Source: Acanthaster planci (Eukaryota > Echinodermata > Asteroidea > Valvatida > Acanthasteridae). From it: a DNA stretch of 64,000 bases. Below the pieces are notes generated by a model. The model saw only the letters and a list, made by a program, of their open reading frames with translations, was not told where the DNA came from and did no database searches. The stretch's first letter is position 1; the number at the start of each line of letters is the position of its first letter. The translations under genes and the position numbers were made by a program. Location of the stretch: positions 11,267-75,266 of the forward strand of contig NW_019091631.1 of assembly GCF_001949145.1 (NCBI RefSeq). The letters are read 5' to 3'. Below are positions 24,401 to 36,400 of the stretch, in pieces.

Positions 24401-27400
24401 TGGTAGTATTGAAGTCAATGCGACCGAGGTGTGAGGTTAAAATACCTGTTGTTTTCAATTGACAACTCATCAGGGTGTTAATTAATGGAGTCGTGTTATT
24501 TGATGAGGAGAAACTTCAAATGTGTGGTCAAAGATGTGTCCGCAGCCTGTGAATTTAATTTTTTTATTCTTAAGTTCATTAATCTTGATCTTTCCAAAAA
24601 GACCACATATGAAAAGATAAATCAGCCCACGAGAAGTAAGAGGTCTAAAACATTGAAGAAATTTTGAGGAGTAAAAAGAAATTATGAGGAGTGAAAACCT
24701 TTTGTGTGGCACAAGGTACAAAACTTTCAGTAACATGTAATATTTTGTGCCAAAATGTCTGTATCAAGAGTTTTGTCTGTCCAAGTTGTAGGGACAGTGT
24801 TGGTGGTCTGCTTGGCTTCAGTGTCCCTGGCTTGTTCCATGCACGATGCATTGGACTACAGATGCATGTCCTATCTTCTGCTTCACTTGCAGTCAATCTT
24901 CCACAAACTACTTTATTAGCATCAAATTAAGTTACTTTGAAAGAGTCCTTGTTTTATGCCGAAAAGTATATAATTTCATTGTTAATGAAATATTTGTGAA
25001 CTTTTAAACTAGTTTGACCCTTCTTTTTTTCTTTTTTGGTTGCTTTTTTGTGTGTGAAACCTTTGGGAGATTTTCCAGGAATGTCTTATAAATCACAGGG
25101 TTCCTGCAGCCTGGAAAAGTTATGAAAAAGTCATGGAAATTTGTGTTCATTTTCCTGGCCTGGAAAAATCACAGAATTTTATAAAAATGACTAAAGTTGT
25201 GGAAAAGTCATGGGACTTTTCGAACACTTGTGTGTGATTTCTATCATCAGAAAAAAGGGCATAAAGTCTGTGATTGTATTCACAACTTTAAAAGTCTGAA
25301 TAGTCCAAGAGATTGCATTGTTGAGTCATGGATTTTCTTAAATTGGTTATGGAAAAGTCGTGGAATTCAGTTGTCCTCTAGGTGCAGGAACCCTGAAATC
25401 ATTTTCCCCCAATTTTATGAAGATCTTTGAACGTGCTGTTCTTTCACTTTCTTATGTTGTTTTTTGTTTTTATTGTCATTTCTCTTCTTTTGGGGAGGAG
25501 ACTTGCCCTCCTTTATAGCGCCCATGCTTTGGAAAAGCAACTATGTTCTCACCACCCACAAAAAAAAAATCTGTCAAGTCTCACCCAAGTTGACCAAGTC
25601 AGTTTCCCTCCATCAGAACTGAAGTCACAGAGTAGAAACCCAAAGAATGGCACAAGTTGTCACTCATTCCACCTTCATTTGCACATTGTAGACATAGCTG
25701 TGCTTGGAGTTATCAACATCCTGTCCACCCTAAGCTGTTGATAAGCACGGCATGCCCACTTTCTCCTTAGCCCCTCCCACTTCCTCCTTAGCCCCACCCC
25801 CACCTCAGATCCCCACCCGTGTTTTTCATTGCTCCAATCACCGAACACTTATAGTCCAGTCCATTACAACTAAGATCCAAGTAGATTGTTCTCCATATTT
25901 AAATCCCTGCTGGAGGTGTGAACTCATAAGCTTGGTAAGACTTAATGAGTCACACTTTCGGTAAGACCTAGGCATGGTTGCCTCTACATTTATTTCCAAC
26001 TTGGATTTCATCCAAAGCATGAATCTGTAGACTGAGTGGATGTCATGTGCGTCAGGAGTATGCAAAACTGACATTCCTACAAACATCTACTTGCATTTCT
26101 GCTGCATAATTCTCCCATTTCAGAACAAAAGTGTGCACAGCCCTAATTGGGGTGCTAACGCCTTTTTCCTATCTCCGTTTGATATCAGCAAATCATTCAC
26201 TTGAGTTGCGCAGTTATTTAGAAATTGCATATGAATCAAAATTCGAGCTCGTCAACAGTTAAGGATGAAAATGCAATTCTAACGATAGGGAAACAAATAG
26301 TGCAACCCGTGGTAATGGTTTTGCACAAAAGAACATGTTGAGACTCCCATATCGAGTACTGACATTGCACATACAATCGTTCTTTCCTGACTCCATAGAT
26401 TGGACCTGAGGGGTATGCCTTTGGCATCAATAGCAACGGTTACATTCTGCTCCATCCGAGGCTGAAGGCTGAGGTAATTCCTGATGTTTTATATTACTCT
26501 TGTAAAATGCATTTAAGATATGAAGTGTTTGGTTTTTGAGCATGAAAGTAAACCTCAAATCAAATTCTGCATCCCTTCCCCCTTTTCTTCTAAAGACTTC
26601 TTTGAGCAGATGACAATCTTAGTTGGAACTGTATAGATATAGCCGTGTCTAAATCATTTGGCTGCGGCTTGATACATCACACAAGTGTATGGTTGTGGCT
26701 ACAGCTACTTGCCATAGAGTTGCGTATGAATTTCAAGCCACAGCCAAGTATTTCTGACAAGGCCTATTTTCTAACCCTGTGACCTTTGTGACTGTAGAAT
26801 TTTCTGCCATCTGGGAATGAGACAGTCCAATTCAATGTGCAGATTAGCCTGCGCAGATCCGGCATATTTTAAGCAGATTTTAACTTCAGAGTCTCTCAAC
26901 CTAACTTTGGAATGTGATTCCAGGAAGCAGTTTTGACCTGAGAAAATGTTTTAAGCATCAATTGAAAGCAAGAAGATTAAAAGTTACTTTCGTGTAAATT
27001 TTTTGGGGGCTGAAACGCAAGCTATGCCTGTCAGATCAAAGAATACTGGCAGATCATGTACCATTACTATGTGATAGTGTCCAGTTTGGCATGAAAAGGA
27101 GGCAGATTTTTGAATTCAGAAATTTAGTTTGATTAGGAAGTGAAGCCTATTGTAGCTGTGGTTGATTTGGAATGCAGATTAGCAATCTCACTTATTTTTG
27201 TTTTAAATCTTTTGCACAGCTTCTGCCTTGTGCACATGATATGAAAAGCATGGATGAGCATCCTTAATTTATGTTAGCCATAGTTTACAATCTTGAATGA
27301 ATCGAATGTACTTTCTCTTAATGTTTTAAGTTTGGGGTGAGTTGTAGGCAGACAGATGCACGTAGCATGATTGACTAATACCAACTAATGAATATTTTTG

Positions 27401-30400
27401 TTTGTTAAAGGCAGTTTATTTTCCAGAATATAGTTGATGTTATTATTTCCTGTTGTGGATTTTTCTTCCCAGTATGCATCAGGAGTTTGTCTGCATCTCT
27501 ATCCAAATAGATTGCATGTTAGATGGATTGAACAATGGTATATGTTTGCAAGGCTTGACACTCCATACTAACTGATGTTTTGCATTTTGGACCTGCCTTT
27601 GAGTTTTTCGCTGTTTTAGCTGAATGCTAGGGTTTGTATTAGGCAACACGACATCATTGTTTGCAAAATGGCTGGTGTTTGTTTTGCACTCTCCAACAGT
27701 TTCAAACTTGACACAGTGGACGTGCTGAAATTGTCTTTAGTTAAGGACCTCTTTATCATGATAACTTTTCCCAGGCCCAAACCGTCCGAAGCAAAACTTG
27801 GCCAAAAGTAACCGGATCACTCTTTGATTCAAGTACTTGATTCCATCTCCTGGAGAAAAATCACATCAAATGTAACAACCATAAATATCTGCTGAAGGAA
27901 CTGGTTGCCTCATTTATAGTCCCTTCATGTCTTTTTATAATCCTGTCTACCAACTTACGTATTATGCCTGACTGTCAATGACCTTTGACTGTCAAACATT
28001 TCCTGACCTGCTGTTGAAAACTGTTGATTTACTTTTGTTGTTGACTGCAAAGCTCAGTTGTATAGCACTACTGAACTTACTGGTTTTGTTTTCTTCTTCA
28101 AGTAAATCATTACGATACCCTTGTTTACTGATGTCTAATTGGTAAGCAAAGCTTGTTGATAATAATAAGTTGGTAAACAAGGCATACAATGATTGTCATT
28201 GAAGGAGGAAAAACCCTTGTGCCCAGAAGTGTTCCCTGGTCTTGGTTCCAGGAGCCCAAAATTGGGATTTTTTCCTAAGGATTGTCCAAACTGTTTTCTG
28301 AATTTCTGGCCAGTAGTGCTGTAAAATTGGGCAGTAACGTGAAGGTTTTAAATAACACATTTGAGTGTCTTGTGCACCATTTCATGTTTTTTGATTGGTT
28401 ATGCATCTTGATGATGACCTTGACATGTCCCTCATTTGCATTTGTTTCTGATTTGGCAACAGAGGGCAGTATACGTCATTTTGAGGCATCGTCGAAAACA
28501 ACCTGAGCCTTGCAAAATCTTCTTTCCCCTCTGTTGTCTTCAAAATCTTCAGAACTTCTCACATTCAAAACTTCTAAATGTTTACTTGTCTTTTTTTTTT
28601 AATTCCTGAATCTGCAAATTGTGACAATTGGACCTTTTTCATGTTGTGGTGGTGAACAGGATACATGTTCATGATATCCTTGCATTGTGTCTTTGCATAA
28701 CTGATGCCTGTACTTTTGTTTTGTTCTGATTCCTGTTACCTTTGAACGGTGATAAAACCGCCCATAGCCTGACCAATCATATCCCTGCACTAGATCGCTG
28801 TCATTGTTATGCAAAACAGCCTCTTCATGTTAGGCACTAACATTCACCTAAATGTCACAATAAACTGTAGCAAAGCCTATCCCTGTGCCCTGAACATAAA
28901 CCAGAAAAGAAGAATTTCAAAAGTTGAGAATAATTTTTTTTTTAGATTGCATTCACAGAAATACCATTTTACAAAAGAGGGAAATTTCTCTTGACATTTT
29001 CCGCCATGCTTGCATCATGTTCATGTCTTTGACATCTTGCTCTGCCCTGTCATCTGTATCTATCCATAGAGGGGCTGTGTTTTGCTCCTCTGTGGCCCAT
29101 TGCTTTGCATTCACTCATTTCTCATGATGCTTTTATAGTCGGGTCATTCCATGAGGTTGGGGCACAATTTGTGACGGTGTCCTCGTTACGTGGGTAACTT
29201 TTACCACCTGTCATGACCTGTAGAGTAAGTCATTTACTCTGTAAAAATAACACACACTTCTGTATTCAGCCTTTAAGATGTATCATTTGGAGTCCACATT
29301 CAGGGAAGTAGCTGTTCATTTTTACAGAACCCATGAAACAATGGACACCGTCACAAATCGTGCCCAACCTCATGGAATTACCCAGTCCATCTCTCATCAT
29401 GCATGAATCCAGCAACAGTTGGAAGAATGACTTCCTCAGTGCAATCCCGTAAGCTCAAGTCCAGCCATTGTCAGGTCATACTGTATATTCAAGGTCATAC
29501 TCACCAACTTGGGAAGATTACCGGCACATGCCAGTGATTTCACACACAACTTTCTAAAGATTGGCACCCATGGAAATAATTTATCAGTCCCAAACCTTTG
29601 AACTTTTTTTGGGGGGGGAGGTGAAATTGACACCAGGTGTGGTTTTTTTGGTGTTTTTCCTCTCAGAAATACCATAAATGTCACAAACCACAAACACTTT
29701 GACTGGACATTTACCTGAATCAGTGGTTCAATTAACGGGTTTATTAATGATGAAAACCTTGTTGGGGTTTCCCTTTCCTTTTTTATGAGAACAAAATTAT
29801 TGAGGAATCTGTCATTCACTGTCTCAGCCGTGGGAATCACAGTGACCTTTGGCTACTTAGAAGCAGCTGTTATATGACCTGGTGTAGACAACAGTGTGAA
29901 TACCTTGTCTTGATGCATACCCGTATGTAGAGCTCATGAAGGGCCCACGAATGCCCTCTTGCTTCTGAACCACTTTGTCATTCTTTGAACAAATCACAAC
30001 TGGTTCTGTTGCTGCACTCCTGTTTAGTAGTAGGAATCCTGTAGAGTAGTGCTTCCTTCGGTTTATTCTCTGCTTTTATCAGAACAAAACTCCTGTCATT
30101 TGAACAAATCTTTAGGGCGGGATTCTACACAGAACAAGAAAACAGCTACTGTAAAAATCAAATAGGAAACAGTTACTCTGAACATAACATTTCAAAATAT
30201 AGAAAGGTGCAAGCACAAGGGCAAACCAATCTCACTCAGCTGGTAAAACCCACAGGTCGTACACACCTATTACAGGCCTCTTCAACAAATTGGGTGTTGT
30301 GACATGCCCAAAGACATGCACATTTCAAGTTTAAGAATGCGTGTGTTAGTGTGGAACTACCACAGCAATGACAGCTTGGAGCTCCTTGTTCCAATCCTCC

Positions 30401-33400
30401 AACAAAGGTGGTTTGTACCCACCAATCACAGAACTCAACAAAGCCCACCAATCAAAGCACTCTTAACAAAATCAGTCAACTTACTATAACCCATTGTTCA
30501 ACACTCAACACATGCACTTAAGTGCAACACTAAGCAAATCGTGCGTTGACATCCACCAGTCACATTGCAGGATCCACCGACCACATTGTATCCTTCATTT
30601 TAACTGACAAATCACATTTGAGCACAGCCTCCACCAGTCCCATCCTACCCCAATACATGGTCATCTCAACTCATTTTTTTCTAAAGAAAAATTCATAAGC
30701 TTGTTTTTTTTGGTAATTTACCAATTACTTACCAAGGTCACTTGTAGCAAGCTTGAATGATTTATGCAAATAAATCATAAGTATTAATTATATCCTCTAA
30801 TTCTTATAAATCTAATCCTAATAATCTAATTCTATAAGTCTTTGAAAAGATTTGTGCACGAAAGTTTTATAACTAGTAAACAGTGAAAAAATTAGAAAAC
30901 ACCTATGAAAAAAGGGGTTTGGAGGATAAATCAGAGACTTGTCAATTCCACCAGTCAGAATCAAGACTAGCTGGTACATTCTTTTGAATATTTTTGGTGC
31001 CTTACCAGATGGTCCAGTCAGATTTCAGTCAGTGCTCAAGGCTGTAAATATGCACGATGTAATGGACCTCATGCTCGGGTCTAATACTCATTTAACTTTG
31101 TCATCATCCCATTGCTATGACCATTCTAAAGAACTAACCTCATGTCTTTTTCAAACGATTTCATCTGTTTCGGTCACTACCCAAAGGGTGTGAGTATGGA
31201 TGATGTAACTAACCACCTGCACCAATTGGATTCTCTCCTATCTGTCATTGCCCAAGGCTATGAATATGTATGGTGTAACTAACCTCATGCACCAATCAGG
31301 TTTCATTTTACTTGGTGTCATATGTGACCTTTTGGTGTCATTTCTTCTCATTACTCTTTGATATAGGAGGAGATTGAGGCTATACTGGAGGTATACTCAA
31401 ACAATTCCAATCTATTCCACGGTTTTCATTCATCCATTCATGCATTCATTCACTCATTTTCATCATTAATTTCTGATTGATTTCTGGCAGTGATTATGAT
31501 GGTTTTTTTTCTTTTGGTGAGAGATTTTCTTGCTGTTTGGTTGCTATAATTTTCAATTTGCCACACCTGATCTATTTCTATCAGCATGAAGACTGACACA
31601 GGTCTTTTTTTTACCCTTGGTTGAGTTTTTTCTTTCAAACTCCAGATTCCACACTTTTGCATGGGGCTCTCGAGCCCTCAAGGTCGAAATGTCTCTTACA
31701 GCACCTCATTTGTAATTTGCATTGGAGCACAACTAGACTAGCCTCATCAGTCCTTTGAGTGCCTGCCCAGCATGGCATAGGGGATAAAGTCCACGTCCCC
31801 CTTCGCATTCTGCATGTGTCTGTCATTTGTTGTTTGCACCTAGTTTGTCTTTGTATCCGATGTTGTGCATTTCGTCTTTGAAATCATCAAGGAACAGGGG
31901 CTGTTATAGTCAATTTTGATACAAGTGACAAGTTAGAAAAGCTTTAGAAATACATTCGCACTTTGAAAACTAAATTATCAACTGAAAAAAAAAATTAGCA
32001 AAATCAAGATCTGGTGTCCACTTTTAGCCCTCTGCTCTGTAGCACAAAAGAATTTTGGGCAGATTTGTCTTAACAAATGTTTTTAAAAGCAGTGGCTTCA
32101 GCGAAAAGTGAAATGCAGACGAACGCTCCATTTATAAGGACTACAATTTGGAGGTCTCTAGAACAAGTCCACTTTTCCATTCTTGTGTGCCATGCATGAC
32201 AGTGATATCAGCTTGATTGATGACACTGTCCTCATCCACATGAGTGCATTGTCTGCTGTAATAATAAAAGGTAATGTCATGCCACTGATTGAGAAAATGA
32301 CAGATAAATAGTTCCTGCACCCTGAAGAACTGGATATTGTTTGAAGAGTTTAATCGTTTGCTACTGTTCTGAAACCATTAGGCTAAGGAACAAAAATAAA
32401 TATGTGCTATTTGAAGCCTGGTAATAGCAAAGGTCCAAGACCTGTTTATGCTGTACTTGTAAGACAAATCGTTAGCCCTTGTTAGATAGTCAAATTTCGT
32501 AGCACATATTTTAAACATCAACAGCCCCCTCACCTTGCTGTAATGTTGTGTATTAACGCTGGTGAAAATGAAAGACATGTTATTTGGTTCGTTTGAATGT
32601 GAGTTATGTGCACGCTTTGCATTTGTGTCATATCATATGGCCACCGTGTCGCAAATCCTGTGCAGTGTCCTGATTGTTCCATCCCAAATCAGTTCTTGTT
32701 CCCTTGGTTCCCATTCTTCCTGAATCCCTATTGTAAACATCTGTTCCCAGTCTCGGTCCTTTTAGCCTTTTTTTTTTTTAATCATGTTCTGTGCCAATAA
32801 GAGGTCAGGGTTAATTTGCACCCAGACTGTTAAACAACAGATTATCATGGCACTAGTAGTGCCAGCAGATTCTGAAAATTTTTGCTTTCAAAGGAGAATA
32901 TGGGTGAGGAATTCTAAACCTCTTGTACGAGTATCTGCAACTCTAAACCGATCGTGAAAAGTGAAAAAGTGGCTATGTGGTAAAATATCCAGCTTTTTTT
33001 TATTACGAATTTTGTTAAAAACTTGAGCATGGTTTTACGTACGTTTTTGTTCTGTCTTACCTTTCATCTCTCTAAGATTTCCTCTTCACAAAGAGTAACC
33101 ATATATTCAGGTTTCGTTTTGGAATTCGTTATCCCCCCCTCCTTTTTGAAACACTTTCCTTTACACCGTTCCCCCCCCCCTGTGTTTTTATCCCCTCGTA
33201 CATGCACACTTCATATACTCTTCTTGTGGAAGGTGTGGTTCTAGACCAGCATTGTAGAGTACATCACCCGTTTAGTCTGTCTGCCAGTGACCCGTATGAC
33301 TCCCAGATGTCAATGTTTGTTTTAGTTATTATTTTTGATCATGTCACAGCCGCATTTATATCTGTTCAGTTTGTGGCTCTCTGGCTATGTGACATTTTCA

Positions 33401-36400
33401 TAACACCTCCCACATGGTAGTTTGTGCCAGTAAACATGATGAGAAAGAGAAGTAGATGAACACTGAGTCAGTTTCTAGGTATCAGTCCAGTCCTGGCTGC
33501 TCGGCATATGCATGAGGAGAGCATTGTGGGTAATTTACTAACAGCACCCCAGAGCAGTTTGGTATGTGATTACTATTATTAGTACAGTGATCTGTTTCTT
33601 GTCAAGATTGAGTAATGACTTGTTATTTGACATTCCCCCCCATATTTACCGTACCTCCCATTTCGTTTCCCTTTGTTGTATATCCAGTTAGACCCCGGTC
33701 ATCCTCCCAAGTGCCTATGTCTCTAGCTCTGCTTCCCACATCCAGTGGAAAGTGTAGCCTTCATTTCCTTCTCCCTCTTATGCACCCATCCCAGACCCCA
33801 ACAAGCACCTCCCAAGGTTCCCCAGCAACCTTCAAACCACACTGTCGAATGTAGTTCGTAATTTTCCCTTGAAACTTTGTCCTAAACTCTTTCCTCCCCT
33901 CCCTTCCCCCCAGCAGTGCACCCATTGGTGGCGGAAGTAGGGGGGCACTGCCTTCCCCTCCCCCCCACCTTTTTTTGACGTTGGGCTACTGGCCCTCCAC
34001 TTTTGGCAGATCCTGTAATGGCTGATGCCCGATGGTCACATAAATGCCCTCACCCCCTTTGAAAAATCTTTCCGCCACCAATGAGTAAACCATCAACTAT
34101 CCCTCAACCATTCCATTCTTGACTCCCTCCTAGTTTGCCAGCAAACCTTTATTACACTGCAGCCGGGTTAGCTGCTCCTTGTGCAAAACACAGCTGTGAA
34201 AAACGTCATTGGCTCCAGTATTTAAGAGCCATAGGTTCAATACTGCAGTGCTCGTGGTTACCGGACCAAGATGGCTGTAGTGTAATAAAGACCTACATTT
34301 ATGAATGTGATGTGTCCTTTCCTTAAACGTGTTCTCCTTTTGCAAATTCCCTTTCCACCCCACAGTGTGAACTGTCTTCCACACAGTTATTTCTGAACAT
34401 GCCATTGATTTGCTGCAAATAACTGATGCACTTTTTAAATATTTTGTTTGGGAGTTTGTCATATTTTCTCTCCTAAATGTTAGAAATTCCCTACATGTAT
34501 CATGAACCACTTCAGTGATTTTAATGTTGCTAGCAGAAATGAAGCACATTTAAAGTGCTTGGATACAATCAGTATACCAATACGAGAGCGTCCCTATTAG
34601 TGCAGCCGTACCCCAGCACTTGCGCTGTGCACATGTTCGTGCTGATGTGACATCAGATTTTTTAATAATACTATTGGGATCATGAATTGGCATAGAACTG
34701 TATTGTGTGTCCTTTTTCTAATGAAAATCGCATTGCTGTATTTTGTGGCCTATTTGGCTCACGCGCACAATGTTTTCCATCTGTACAAGTTGTTATGGAA
34801 CCATTGAAATGATTCTTGCAATGGTGCACAGCATAGAACACCTATAGATGACATGTGAACATGTTGACAGAAGATTACCAAGGGTGGTACTCACGTGGGT
34901 CATATTTGAAGTGAATTCCTTGAATAGACAAATTTTGTGAAATGTTGTTGCTGGTCATTTGCAATGGTACCCCTTGCCAATGGCAGAAGGTTGTGTGACC
35001 ATTATTGTACAGAACCTCTGTTCTGTTACAGTTGCTTCATTTAAAGCCAAACATCTTGCTGTCCACCATAACAGGGGGCCATCAGGAACGTCCATTGAAA
35101 TGTCTCTGGGGTTGGTCCGTGCAAGGCATGCATATTTCTCTACCGATCATGCCCCTCTTGGCACTGACCAAGGGTCTGAATGAGCAAAATGAAAGAAATT
35201 CCCGTCCCCCCTCCACCAAGGTTGTGAAATGGTATATCCTTGGAGGATTGTTCCAGAGTGATCCCTGTAATGGTGGAGATTAGTGATTGATACACTGCAA
35301 ACTGCATGGGGCAACTCTTGAGAGAGTTTGATATATTGAATCTGCAGCTAAATTAATCAATGCTGAACAAGCAGTGCTTGAGACCGAAGTACATTTGTAA
35401 ATGTACAACCGCTCTGTACCAGAAGTTGTGGAAACACTGTGTGGCTATCTGCATACACAGGGACACCTGATGGGATGAAACATCAGGCATGCTGTGGCTC
35501 GCCACGTTTCGTCACATTCGTGCCCCATAAGAGGCAGAGCCTCATGTCAAACTCGGATGCCACGCACTGGCTGTTGTGGAAGCAAGTATCGCTCCATGGG
35601 CACACCCTGGAGTGTTGGTGAATGCATGTATGAGGTTGCAGTGAGAAACATTATACAAATATGTTTCAAGTGACTCTTCCGAATCAGCAATCGTGGCATT
35701 TGGCTGTATGTCAAAAGTGGGCCTCTATATCTTACTTTTTTAAAGGTCAAACTTATCAGCCAAAAATAATACCATCCACACATCCACATGTGGATAAATG
35801 GACACACAAACTTTTGAATAAAATTGATTTATTCTCTTTGTAAATTAGGACTTAACCTGCAGCATTTGTTTTTTAATTTGCAACCATTTTGTCAATTTTA
35901 CTGCATGGCATTGATAAACTTCCCTTTCGGTTTTTCCAGGAGTGTATTTGAAAATATTTTATTGCAGTGCCATTGATAATAACATTTGACATCAATTGGG
36001 CGGTCATAACATAATGTAACTCTGTATTGTGATGATGAAGATTTTCTTTCCCTATCAATGATATTTCATTTCCAGTTGGGGTATTTGACTGAACCACCCA
36101 ATGTTGATTTCTTGGAAGTGGAGTATGAAATCCCTGAAAAAACTGAGGTGAGTTTGTTTCACTACCACCGGAGTCGGGACCAGGTTTGGGGTGGCATTGT
36201 GGACCTTTTATGGTAATGATTTGCGACTGTGTCCTTGGGCCACGCACTTGACCCTAGGGCTGTGCCGGATATCTGAATATTTGATCGTGTATCAAATACT
36301 AGAATAGTATTTTCCAAATTTGGATGTTCTAATGCAACATTTATGAAAACGAAGGGAGAATTTTATTTTGTTTTAAATGAGAAAAATTGCACTTAGGAGG

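Larger units (their letters stand above)
18785..26398 (+). other. cacna2d: Intron 16 (7.6 kb), pyrimidine-rich 5' part and repeat elements
   Basis: The first 2 kb (about 18,785-20,700) is conspicuously rich in TGTC/CTGT words. Further in lie an inverted-repeat element enclosing a tRNA-like sequence (22075-22397) and a 300-bp element with CAGGGTTCCTGCA ends (25096-25395). I found no coding segment. Confidence 0.8.
26474..36075 (+). other. cacna2d: Intron 17 (9.6 kb) with several inverted-repeat elements
   Basis: This is the largest intron in the window. It holds repeat copies at 26643-26765, 29141-29383 and 33923-34083, degenerate CCACCARTCA words around 30,420-30,640, and a candidate 24-nt alternative exon (31367-31390). 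The remainder is AT-rich sequence without recognisable content. Confidence 0.8.
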
